From Niebla homalea (lineage: Eukaryota > Ascomycota > Lecanoromycetes > Lecanorales > Ramalinaceae), in the NCBI GenBank assembly GCA_019925105.1, contig JAHGAU010000008.1, positions 1,426,001-1,490,000 on the forward strand: a DNA stretch of 64,000 nucleotides, written 5' to 3'. Position numbers and translations under genes: made by a program. Numbering within the stretch: position 1 is the first letter of the stretch; each line of letters opens with the position of its first letter. The notes below the pieces were generated by a model. It saw only the letters and a list, made by a program, of their open reading frames with translations. It was not told the DNA's origin and did no database searches. Positions 11,612 to 22,639 of the stretch are shown piece after piece.

Positions 11612-12944
11612 ATGCTTCCCACACCACCACCATCCCCAACACTCAATGGAACCTGCTGTCCCGCGGACCGGATAGGCCTTGTTCTAGCTGGCTGGTTAGA
11701 GCTCAGGAGCGTCCTAGGAGTTGGCGCATATGGAGTAGTGTACACAGCTGTCGACATCAATACCAATACTCCATACGCTGTGAAGGCACTCAACAAGGTC
11801 GGCCTAGACCAGAGGTCAAGACTTTTCCAGCAGAGGGAGATACAGCTCCATCATGAAGCAAGCAACCACCCAAATGTGGTTTCCCTTGTCAAGATCATGG
11901 AATCCGAGGATTGCACCTTCGTCGTGCTTGAATACTGCGGGGAGGGTGATCTATTCTCATCCATCACCGAAAGAAGTCTCTTCCCAGGTAACGATCCTCT
12001 GGCCAAGCAAGCTTTCCTGCAGATCTTAGATGCTGTCATCCATTGCCATTCCATTGGGATCTACCATCGGGATCTGAAACCGGAGAATGTGCTCGTTTCG
12101 AACGCAGGTCAAACCGTCAAGCTTGCTGATTTTGGCCTTGCTACCAAGGAGTACATCACGGATGACTTTGGCTGCGGCAGCACCTTCTACATGAGCCCAG
12201 GTAGGCTTCCTCGTCCAATTGACCCTCTGCCCATATACTGACTCGAACATCACAGAATGCCAACAGATCCCACAACAGTCATCATGGTATGCATCAGGTC
12301 CCAATGACGTCTGGTCCCTTGGTATCATACTGGTAAACCTTACCTGCGGGCGTAACCCTTGGAAACGGGCTGCATTCGAGGACTCAACATATCGCGCCTA
12401 TGTCAGGAATCCAAAATTTTTGGGTACCATTCTGCCAATTTCTGAAGAGCTCAACCGGATCCTTGGACTAATCTTTGAGCGGGATCCCCGCAAGCGGATT
12501 GGCCTCTTGGAGCTTCGCAGACTGATCCAAGGCTGCCCCAGATTCACGACTCGCCCTGTTCTGGATGGACTTGTCACTCTCCCAGAGATCCAGGTTCCTG
12601 CGGCCGCATATCCCTCACCAGCAACTTCACCAACTTCGTATCCTGTATCCCCATGTCATTCATGTTCATCCGAGTCTTCGATGTCAGACTCCGCTTCGGA
12701 CAGATCTTCGGTTTCAAGCTGGTCCTCGGTATCATCTAATTCTAGCTACCAATTTGCTCCGAAGCCCCAGTCGACATCTGCCATCAACGCAGAAATGGCG
12801 CCGATATTCCAATCACAGCAGCCAGTCTTTGCACCTCCATTGCCCCAAGGAGTCTCATTCAGCGATGCCTACGCAGTCGCATGCAGGTCCATGATCCAAC
12901 CGCAGTACAACGAATTCATATCTCAGGTTCCATTGGTATGTTGA
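11612..12944 (+). CDS. Ran1/Sks1/Vhs1-like serine/threonine protein kinase
   Basis: Two exons (11612-12200 and 12256-12944) joined by a 55-bp GT-AG intron give 425 residues. Kinase motifs are complete: glycine loop GVGAYG (36-41), AVK lysine near 58, HRDLKPEN (152-159), DFG (173-175), and the activation-segment end YMSPE, which is created by splicing. A DVWSLGIILVNL block and the RDPRKRIGL C-lobe motif follow. The C-terminal 130 residues are Ser/Pro-rich (SSVSSWSSVSSNSS). The layout and the short YxSPE segment match the Ran1/Pat1, Sks1 and Vhs1 group, which controls nutrient response and the switch from mitosis to meiosis in yeasts. The stop used is the first in frame. A GTATGT donor 9 bases before it could instead extend the C-terminus (see findings). 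Confidence 0.92.
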
Positions 12945-14386
12945 TTGCAGCATCACTTTGGCATCCGCCACATGGATCAATTTTTCGGCATTCCGTTCTT
13001 CTGCCATAGAGGAACACACATTCAGCAGCCCAGGATGGCCACACTACAACACTCTTAATTTGACAGCATTCACGTGCCAAGCGAACATGATACCACGAAC
13101 AATTCCATTGGACCTGTGTCAGTACATACATGCACAAAGAACATAGATTTAGAAGATGGAAGGCCTACTTGTAACATTTCAAGCGATGGAGTATGGGAAA
13201 ATGCAGGATCGTGGGAACATCTCCTGGAACTATCTACGATTTTTTAATGCTCCTTTCCGGTCTAGCAGATTCCAGGACGGAGGACCAAAGACACGGCTCC
13301 GACTCGATACGGTCTCGGGACCTTTGGATTCCTCCGAGTCAGTCTGGAGCCAGGCCAGGTTCACTTCTCACGATATATTTGACCCATTTTTGCACAAAGA
13401 CGTTCGGATTGGAATCAGTTTTGTACATAAAAATATGCTGGCACATATTCGGACTTGACTGCTCCAGTGCGGACATGCCTCGTCTCGGAAATTGTAGATA
13501 GATCATACAAATGCTCAGTAGCAGTCTCAACCCACATTATTCTGTCTACTACTCACTGACCTATCACCAAATGTCTACTGCCATTCATCCAGCAATTGCT
13601 GCTCACTCCCCCGTAGTGCCCCCTTACAATTATTGATCAGGCTGCAACAGTCCATCCCATGCCACAAGCTGGAACATACTCCCGCACCCCCCAAAAGCGT
13701 GACGCTCTGGCCATCCGACACCAATATCAATCAAATATATGCTACCTACCCACAACCATGGAAGCGCTGAATCTTGCAGACGACGAAACACAGGGCTGTC
13801 TCATCCCCAGACAATCAATATTAATAGTGAACAGCGATGGCCCCCCCTCCAGCTCCTCCACCCCTTGCCGTGGGTAATTGGCGCCCCGCGCCGCACGTAT
13901 CACGTCAGACAGCCCCCAATCAACAACCCACAGACCATCTCGCCAATCGCCATCCCGACTCCTGTATGTATGATATAATTATGCGACCCGAACGCCGCGC
14001 CGCCCTCACCACGTCCGTCCGTCAGTCAGTCAGCACTCTCCCGCAAATAACAATAATAATGATGATGCACAAGCTCCAAACGAACCATCGGGATTTGCAG
14101 ACACGATGGGCGTGTTAGATGATATGATGATGATAATTGATGCGTGGGCAAAAGTTAAGAGGAAGGGGCTAATGGTGGGCAAAGCAAGCAAAGGGTGACA
14201 CGTATGACGGGACGGGCATGTATTACATCATGTGTGTGTGCGCAACGCAAATTCCCGGAAAACTTCCACCACATACAGCGGGGTGGGGGGAGGGTGGGGA
14301 CAGACATACGTGCATGCATGAAAGTAAGGGGAGAAAGGGGGAAATATCCGCGCAGGTAACTTCGACTACGGTAAGTCTGTGAAAGC

Positions 14387-14418
<32 letters not shown>

Positions 14419-14430
14419 CAGAGAGAGAGG
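14387..14430. repeat. (GA)n microsatellite, partly interrupted
   Basis: A perfect GA run of about 24 bases is followed by GA repeats interrupted by CA steps. It produces spurious Arg/Glu-rich and Ser/Leu-rich frames on the two strands. Confidence 0.95.
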
Positions 14431-16613
14431 AAGAGGGAGAGATCGACAATGCATGCCACTGCAGAGCCCCAGATGTCAAAAAAGGGAAAGTCCGTCTCAA
14501 TAGGTTGGAATGCCCTCACCGCCCTTCGCCCCCCTTGTGCCTCTGCTTCTTCCTCCCCACTAATGGTCGGCGCATGAAAAGCCGAGAGTCGGTACAAAGA
14601 TACACCGTTCATCGAATCGCCCATTGATGCAGGGCTAGTCGATAGCACAGCACAGCACAGCACAACCCTCCCACCCACCGGCGTCGCGGCAAACAAAAAA
14701 GGGAAAGAACAAAAAAGCCAAGGCGGCCAATCAAGACGCCTCCCCACCTCTTCCCTTCGGGCCTTCTTCGGTACATACTTCCATCATTCTCTGTGCCGCT
14801 TATTGGTGGCATCTTCCTGCCGCTGACACTGCATGATCTCGAAGATATTTTTTCGGGGTGGGGCGGGTAAGAAAAAAGTGTATTATCGCTCCTTCTGCCT
14901 TTTTGCTTGTGTGGCCCCGCACCATCCACGTACCTACGGAGTGAGAGGCGGGGTTGCAATGATGTATAGTGCAACGCACATTAGATTTGATTGCCTTGGA
15001 GATCTTTGAAGCGTTGTCACTCCCGCAGATGGGATGGAGCCGTCTCGGCGAATAAGGCGGTGGAGGTTCGCCAAGGTGTTTCCACGAAGCTGGGTCTCGT
15101 CGTGGTGGTGGCAAGTCTAGCGGCCGAGGGGGAGGGGGGGACGAAGGAGTACTCGCGAAGTCGAGAGTCTAGATTTCTTACCCAGCACGGTGGTGCGACC
15201 TGCCACGACTCCCATGAGACCTGCCTTGGCGTGAGTCTAATGCATCGTGGAATGTTGATCCAGGGTTTCGGCAACCTGCACCATATCTGGAGCTTGGCTC
15301 GGTGTGATGCATCCTGTGAAGCCGGAATCGGTGATGGAGTTGTCATGTGACCCTTTTTTGCTTTCACACATGTGATCATATTCCATATCGTGTCGGCAAA
15401 GGGCTACCAGGAAAGAGAAATCTTACGTGCATGATGCATCCCTCGAAGTGAACGCCATAAAGGGCTGTCATTGGTGCAGGAGGCAAGACGCACACAAGCC
15501 CAGCTTCGGCAGCCAAGATGCCGAGTAACCAATATCGTTGATGCAATAAGGGTGGCAAATTCAGCGTCTTTTTGATCTTCAGGCATGGGAAAGTCTAGAC
15601 GGGATATCAAAAATCAGACACAACTTCTCTGCCTAGGGCCTGATGTTGATGGTTGGTCACAAATTGCGTTACATTTCCTACTGCGTCATATTGGCGAAGC
15701 GTCGTCAAAGCGCCGGGATTAGCTCCGATTATACCAAGTGCTCCAAGCTGGCATGCACGTTGCTATCCTCTCAAGTCCATCCGTCTCAAGCAGAATCAAC
15801 TTTCAAGGCCTCCACACCGTTCGCTACCCTCAACGTCCGGCACGTTTCGCGTATCGAGGAGTCATGGGATAATGGGCCAAGGCACCCTCCATCCGATCCA
15901 GACAATTGCCTCGCCTCTACCACCACCCCCACACCCCTCCTGAGTCTTTGAACTGCTGACTGGACGTGACGCACCATCCCGATTCCACAATTCTTCGGCT
16001 GCTCGCACGTCCCTCCTCAGAGACCCACCCTGTAGATCTACCATAAGCGCTAATCAAGCTTCGGTAGGCAGCGGTCGTAGATGGCGTGGCACACAGGTGT
16101 GGACGACCACAATCAGCTCGTTGGCTCAAAGGCTCGAGATCATCTGCGGGTCTTCCCAAACAGGTGCCACCTCGATCGCGAATATCGATGCGCCAGAGAT
16201 GCGCGATCGAATGCAGCTCTGTAGCTTACCTCCGCTATCGAGATGTGCAATCTTAAGGGGGCTTGAAGGGTCTGGGGGGCGTAAGGGGGTCCAGACTACT
16301 ACGCCAGCTTCTTGCTACCACTTGCGGACTTGTAGCCTGGACGGAGGTACAGGGCGAATTTTTTATTGGGTGCCAACGATGTCGTGCCGAGTTGTGTGAG
16401 ATGTGCCACACCTTTGCCATATGAAAGTGGCTGCAGCGAGAACACTGGGTTCTCGCATGCTTATGCTGAGTGGCGCATGATCAATGTCGTCGTTGCATCC
16501 TTTCGATCCGATCATCTAGTGTGGAGGGATTTACAGATCCCGCCTTGATGTATCTTCTTGCTTTTGATCTTAATTGCGAGGCCGCTGGCTGGTGGCAAAA
16601 GATGCTCTGCGGA

Positions 16614-16840
16614 CCCTGGCTCCCCAGGAGCAAAAATAATTGCAACGTGTACGCGCTAATATCAAATAACTCCCAATCATCACTACACCAATAAAAAAGT
16701 CTTTGGTACTAAACTTACTCATTGAGAGATTCTGAGTCACTTCTAGACCAAAAACCTTTTCATCCGCCAATCACTTCTCATTTTGCAGGTATCGTGAGGC
16801 TGCCCATGTTGCAATTATCTTTGCTCCTGGGGAGCCTGGG
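16614..16840. mobile_element. MITE-like element with about 33-bp inverted repeats
   Basis: The left arm starts CCCTGGCTCCCCAGGAGC and runs to about 16646. The right arm, about 16808-16840, is its reverse complement with only two mismatches over 33 bases. The 160-bp interior is AT-rich and has no credible coding frame. Size and structure fit a non-autonomous DNA transposon. A clear target-site duplication is not visible, so a simple inverted duplication remains possible. Confidence 0.55.
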
Positions 16841-17665
16841 CGGTCGATGAAGCAATCGTTTTTTGGAATTCGGGCTTGAGTCATCAGACAAGGCTCTCAT
16901 TGGAACCGACTCTTGAAGTATGAGTTTAGTTATGCTGTTTCTTTTTGTCTTCGCTTGTTCGTTTGGCGCAAGTTTAACTCAGGAGCGTAGAGAAACACTG
17001 AGCTGCAGTTCCAAGGCTACGATGGTTGGTCAACGCAGCCATGTATAATTTTATTGCGGTTCCATTAGTATCATCTTCACAGCGGTATCAAAAATGCTGT
17101 CAGAAGCAAGCTTCTACCACCCCCGCCATACACTGAAGTGTTCGGACATGGAATCTCAGAACGAGATCTTCCTCAATATGTTGTAAAACCGGCTGTCGTC
17201 CCAACTATGGGTCCTACTAGCGCGGCACGTCCACTTTGATTCGCAAGCTTGCTGGTCGTTCTATTACGATGGGGCATTTTCTGAAATCATATAGGCATGC
17301 TGTTCGAGTCTTGCACTTCTGCTTGTGTTAACTTCTTAGATTGTAGGCACACAGAATCCCGAGAACATCCTCTGCAAGATCGGTGACGAATATGTAATCC
17401 TGGTTGACACATCAGGCTCCAATGATACCTGCCGCAGTGACACTGCCATCCTCAACCTCCTCGTCGATTGGATGGAAGAATCCTATTGAAGAGAGTCCAC
17501 CCTCGGGTATAATATACCAGAACGTTTTTCTCCATAATACGGGGACCCAAGCGCGGTCTCTTATTGAGGAGGTACTACGCACAGGAAACACGACCTTCAC
17601 CTCAAAGATCCAGGAAGAGATTGTCCTGCAGCATAAAACACTGTTGCCGACCAAAACTATCGCGT

Positions 17666-19597
17666 TCACGAACCTGGAGAGGAAGTACGGGGCGGACCTC
17701 CGTACTGCTCGCTAAGCGATGAGCCTAGGTGATAACGAACATCATTATGAGGTATCCTAACACGAAGGTGCTGATTTTCACTTGGAGGATAGTGCACGTC
17801 TATTTTCTTCGAAGAGTAACGGGACGAAGTTCCGTCAGAGATATAACCACTATCACCAGTCATGCTTTCCGCTTCACCTCTCCCAGGGTCGAATGCTGAT
17901 TTGGGTTCGATTCCGTAATCTTGCTGAAAAGCTGGGGGTGTACCTGACGTGGTGGGGTTGGTCTCAATAGGTTGCCGAGCTGGAATAAGTGATGCAGCCG
18001 GTACGGATGGCTTTCCCATTACGCCTATCGAAACTTAGTATAGACCTAGGAGGAATCTGAATTTGGCAACGTAGGTGAACTCTGATCAACTCACCAACAG
18101 CTCCTGAGATTTCGTCACTTTTTGGGAGTAGGTTGCGAGACCGGATAAACGCCACGAATTGATAAGCTTCGTCGTCGCGCAATCGATCCCAGGTTGCTAT
18201 TGGGATGGAAACCATCGCTAGCGTTGAATGACTATCGAATATAGACTCGAGCCTAACGTCAAGGGCCATAACATCTGTTGGGGCGCGACTCTGAAGCCAT
18301 TCGGTCCACTTGTCTAGACTCAACACCGCGTCCTGGTTGATGGTGACTGCTAAGAGTACCCTGGTCTCTTCTTGCTGGGTCCTCTCAGGGGGTGTAGCCA
18401 GCAGCCTTCTCCTCTTGGTTTTCTTTTTAGGGTGGATTTCGAGATGGATACTAGATCCCCCGTGCTCTGAGAGTAATGCGTAGACCTAAATATATCCAAT
18501 TTAGATTCTCAAAGTGCATGATAACATTACAGCCATATTGGAATTGATAAGGTACGCTTCAATAAGCTCCAGAAGCCCTGCGGAACGCTTGAGGAAATAT
18601 TCACAGCACTATACAATCTCGCCCGCATAAATAAGCGACGGTCACAATCCTACATTGACTTACAGGAGTATACTGCAGTCGCCATCTCATCATCACGAGC
18701 CTGGAGTGCAACATCGCCACAGTGAAAGGGTCTGATCCGAAACTTTTCAATTCATCAATCAGCGCGGAGGTGAAGGATTTCTCCCCGACTCCCGTGGTGG
18801 GATTTTCTCTACCGCAAGCTGCGAGGAGCTCTTTCGTAGTCCCAGTCGTTGTATCGCGGGCTGCATTTGCGGCGAAGCAACAATCCAGTATTATCAAAAC
18901 GTTGGGAACGGCAGTTTCGAGAAGTGGTTGGAGGGACGACCAGTATAGCTATTCATTGTACATATTTAGACTGTTTCAAAGAAGTATCGGAAAGTTGAAA
19001 CATGATCATGTTCAAGATGAGCGAAAGCGGTCACATTCATTGCTAGGTGTGCAAGAGAAGTCTCGACATAGAGGATTCGTTACTTACTGAAGGACTGTTT
19101 TCACTTCGATTCGCTCTCCAGATGCTCCTTCCACGACGAGGATCAGCTTCGCCGTGCCCTCCGTAATAGACAATCAATAGCTCCTGTCACTAGTATCAGT
19201 GTCTTGTCGGACGCAAGCTCGAATGGTTCCCATGAAGAACCGAAAACATCGTCACCTTCTCGCTTTCATGAGCATTCTGAAACGCAAACAACTTGCTTTG
19301 TAGTGCTCGAGTTGGGTTTGGACCGCTGGGAATGCACCATACTTCTGTTTCGAAGCCGAATTGCTCACAGAAGAGCGCGGCTAGGGCGGAGATTTCTTCC
19401 TTGACATTGAGATCGTCTTCTTCCCATCTCAGCATCAGGACTGTAACGTCAGTATAAGGGTATGGGTCTGATTCTCTAGGGAAAGTTCCTTTCAACGAAT
19501 CTTGAAGATCCCGAGTAAATGTCTGAACAGAGTCGATATGAGCGTGATCAAGCCTGTCCGGATGCAAGCGGTTGGATGATTCTCCACTACCATAGCC
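17666..19597 (-). CDS. Caspase-like (peptidase C14) domain protein, possibly the 3' half of a fused gene
   Basis: Exons 19597-19256, 19183-19088, 18948-18664, 18485-18095 and 18024-17666 keep phase throughout and use good splice signals. They encode DVTVLMLRWEEDDLNVKEEI, then LLIVYYGGHGEAD carrying the catalytic His, then VLIILDCCFAANAARDT carrying the catalytic Cys, then KELLAACGRENPTTGVGEKS and TSALIDELKSFGSDPFTVAM. The last exon is low-complexity. These motifs identify the fungal orphan caspase-like family related to metacaspases, cysteine peptidases implicated in cell-death-type responses. No ATG opens the first exon. The frame instead joins, by a 42-bp GT-AG intron, to the upstream segment ending at 19640. 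Either this is the 3' half of one gene of about 872 residues, or a start lies in an exon I missed. Confidence 0.8.
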
Positions 19598-19639
19598 CTG
19601 ATGAAAGCGTAAGGATCACGGTTTCGATAATGCACAAAC

Positions 19640-21446
19640 GTTTAAAACGTTGCTCATCGATCGATCAAGACTTTGTGCTGGATGACCTACTGAATCATGA
19701 CTGATGTCTCCTGATTCATGATAGATGATTCCCGAATCATGCACCTTGTCTCCTGCCTCGTGGCCGATGTCTCCTGCCTCGTGGCCGATGTCTCCTGCCT
19801 CGTGGCCGATGTCTCCTGCCTCGTGGCCGATGTCTTCCTCGTTCGTTGGGATCGGAATTATTTTAGACGCCGACGACATTTCATCCATGATTACGCTTTG
19901 GACCTGGGTTCTGAGGACATCGACTTGAACGGCCTTGGTATCACTTGCCACGAATATGCAGAGCTGCAATTGAGGAGGTGATGTCGTGAAATGTTCTTGT
20001 ACTACCTCACGTACGGTTTAAGAGGTGAAGTCGGAAGTTCAAAAGCAATAATTCTCAGCCTCGTCCTCATTGGTAGATAAGCTAGTGCACGGGCTGAGAG
20101 AGGCAGGCACGATCTGCCCAATCAAAGTGAAAACCGTGTGGCAACATCATGAACATGTTTTGTTTGGTCACGACATTGCTCGTTGTACGGTATGGTATGC
20201 CTTCATGTAGGCGAGTAGGAGAAATACGGGTATACGCATGATTCAAATGATGAACTTTCTGCAATCTCGCCTTATAACTCGCCCAATTATATCCTTCAGT
20301 TGTGATCTCAACCCCTCACGAGGTCGGTACATCCGCTTGGATGCTGCCACCCACGTTGAGAGCCAAAGGCCACGTTGAGAGCCAAAGGCCACGTTGAGAG
20401 CCAAAGGCCACGTTGAGAGCCAAAGGCCACGTTGAGAGCCAAAGGCCACGTTGAGAGCCAAAGGCCACGTTGAGAGCCAAAGGCACACTCTCATTGAGAC
20501 CTGTGGGTGCACTCTCATTAAGACCTGTGGGTGCGCGCTCAGCAAAGCACTTGAGTTACCTAGTCCCGCCACGTCCATGCCAAGGTATTTTGAGAAGAGC
20601 TGAATTTCCGTGACCTCGTTCCATTGACTCCCCGTACGGGTTTCCACAATAACGTCATTGTAGCGCCACCCTCTCTGTCGGAGGTAAGTGTGGTGAGGCT
20701 GGCCAAAACAGTCTTTGACTGTGCCCACGTCAGTCGATTCGGCGCGCCTCCGTTGATGGTCCAGTCCCAAGTGAAGGCGGCTCCTCCTTGTCCTATGCCG
20801 TATGTTTCGGTATTCGGGACACTGGCGCTGGGACTGGACAATTCGAGATGGATCCTCGTGCTCGCGAGAAGTGCTTCCACCAAACCTTGCACAAGAGGCA
20901 AATCGGGACGTTCAATAGTGGTGATGTGGACTGATGGCGTGATGTCGACGATGTTCATCGTGTATCGCTTCTTCTCGAATGTAAATTCGATGATGGATCT
21001 GCGCCCCAACTCGACTTTTCCTGTACAGGGGTGGCAGTCCAGGTAAGAGTTCTGGTCGCCAAGAAACGCTTGAAAGGGGACGAGCATGTAAGAGGCGTCG
21101 ATTGATCTGATAGGGAAAGCCCCGCTGGTCCGAAAGGTGGCTTTTAGGGAGATGTCTTGGAGGTTCCATCCGGCTACATATGGAGGCCTCAAGTGCTGTG
21201 ATCCGCTGTCTTCAAGGGCCTCAATGACAACCTCCAAAGCGTCGCTGCTCTTTCTGGCGTGCCAAAACACGTTAATTTGGCAGTAGCCGAAATATCGCAA
21301 GCTTCTGCCCTGGACCGTCCGCGAGAAGTCGAACGATTCTCGTCTTGAATGACAATGTTAGGAAGTTCACACCACGAATGTTACATGAAGTCTACTTACC
21401 TCATATTCACAGAGCTTGTGGTGTTGTTGTCTGTGGTGTGGCTCAT
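19640..21446 (-). CDS. Uncharacterised N-terminal region with heptad repeats, in frame with the caspase-like gene
   Basis: Exons 21446-21400, 21343-20720, 20672-20560 and 20001-19640 read in one frame. The first intron is textbook: GTAAGT donor, CTAAC branch, AAG acceptor. The protein starts MSHTTDNNTTSSVNMRRESF, has a region of about 250 residues with SLRYFGYCQINVFWHA and SIIEFTFEKKRYTMNIVDIT, then RYNDVIVETRTGSQWNEVTE and LQLCIFVASDTKAVQVDV. It ends with seven heptads: four perfect DIGHEAG copies and three degenerate ones. I recognise no family for the 250-residue part. The third intron (20002-20559) contains a 19-bp minisatellite. An alternative without the last splice ends at a stop at about 19616, making this a separate protein of about 390 residues. 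Confidence 0.5.
19748..19831. repeat. 21-bp in-frame minisatellite (4 perfect copies)
   Basis: Four identical 21-base units in tandem. On the minus strand each encodes the heptad DIGHEAG. Three degenerate heptads follow (DKVHDSG, IIYHESG, DISHDSV). The period is a multiple of three and the frame stays open, as expected for a translated repeat. Confidence 0.95.
20352..20484. repeat. 19-bp minisatellite (7 copies)
   Basis: Seven tandem copies of a 19-base unit beginning CACGTTGAGAGCCAAAGG, essentially identical. The period is not a multiple of three, so a reading frame cycles through all three phases every 57 bases. In my gene model it lies in an intron. Confidence 0.95.
20487..20534. repeat. 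24-bp tandem duplication
   Basis: Two adjacent 24-base units differing at one position (ACTCTCATTGAGACC... and ACTCTCATTAAGACC...). It directly abuts the 19-bp minisatellite. Confidence 0.9.
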
Positions 21447-22639
21447 GAACTTAGTTAGGGGTCCTCTACCTCTTCGTAGATTTTCACCTTTCAAGACTCT
21501 GCCCAAAGACGGCCCTATGAGAAATAATGCTTCGGCCACCACGAGCCGCGCAAGTACAGGCGGTATGCAGCCACATTCAGCAGGCGGCTATCGTGGACGG
21601 AGCAATGGTTATAATAGCAGAGGAGGGGGCCAGGCATTTTCATGAGCTTTGCAAGCTTTCGATAAGCGGCTTCGAACTTTGCTCTGCTGGTTCCATGGAT
21701 CCAAAAGATATCGTTAACGGGTTAAATATATTTATTTATTCTTTAAAGAAACAGACCTTTTCTGCCGACTGACAGAGCGTGGCTTAAGCTGAGGCATCCG
21801 ATTGGGAGTAGTATGAATTTGATAAGACTTCATAGTCGCAAACCAAAAAGCCATTTCTCCGTTCAACGTTCTTGAGCAAAAAGTTTCTCGAATGACAGTC
21901 AAACATCGTCTCTTATAGATTCCTCTCCATCTCCAGTCTCGTGGGTGGATGTGAGGCGATGCATTGGATCAAAGACTCGCTCACGTTTTGGTTTGAGTCC
22001 TTGCGCAGCACAGTCGGAAAGGTCGTTCCACGCGGCAGAATGATTTAGACTCTTTCAGAAGAGGCAGAGTGGTCATACATTATTCTGTTGTATTAAGCGC
22101 CAGACCGAAAAGCAAAGCGCGCAACAATCACGACCTCGAGCTTTACAACGATATGAGCTGATGCCGCTATATTTAATTCAACATGTGTGGCTGGACATGG
22201 CTAGATTCTGAAATGTTACGGAAAAATCGCTCGAAGCGTTATGCAGGACGACCTACTGAGTCGTGACCAATGTTTCCCTGTAGTATTGGTGGCATTAGAT
22301 CCGTTTCACACCGTAATGATGTCTCGTTCACTGCCATACTTCGGACCTGGTTCGTAATAATGCCGATCTCAACAATGGTGTAGTATGGTCAATCTCTAAG
22401 CGGAACCGGGGCAATAGGACTAATCTGCTGAAATGTTCTATCAGCGAGCTCGAAATTTTGTTCTGACGACGCAAGTTTGGAAGCCGCATAGCCAGATGTT
22501 TCAATCCCGTCTTTGGAAGCAAAGGAAAGCTTAGGAAAGCATTGAAATAAGCAATTATGATCTGCCAGTCGAGATAGGCCGTGAAGACAGTGCCGTGATC
22601 CATAGCTGTTTATACAAATATCAAAATACATGACGGCCG
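21447..22639. other. Intergenic region
   Basis: Upstream region of the caspase-linked locus and 3' region of the Tre2-like gene. Short frames near 22.3-22.7 kb overlap on one strand in several phases and show no family signal. Confidence 0.4.

Larger units (their letters stand above)
12945..17665. other. 4.7-kb gene-poor region
   Basis: No gene is supportable. It holds the kinase 3' region, a GA microsatellite at about 14.39 kb and a 227-bp inverted-repeat element at 16.6-16.8 kb. Open frames here are short, overlap on both strands and show no family signal. Confidence 0.4.

Noticed and set aside
14155..14974. Long minus-strand frames with Ser-Leu runs
   Set aside because: Generated by the GA microsatellite; no coding signal on either side.
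17404..17715. 103-codon plus-strand frame
   Set aside because: Partly antisense to the caspase-like gene; it reads plausibly but has no family match or gene context.
17895..17915. B-box-like GGTTCGATTCC
   Set aside because: It lies within the last exon of the caspase-like gene and has no pairing T-stem.
20243..20770. 175-codon minus-strand frame containing 19-residue repeats
   Set aside because: Only its first part (RYNDVIVETRTG...) is credible coding; the rest is the 19-bp minisatellite read through, better placed in an intron.
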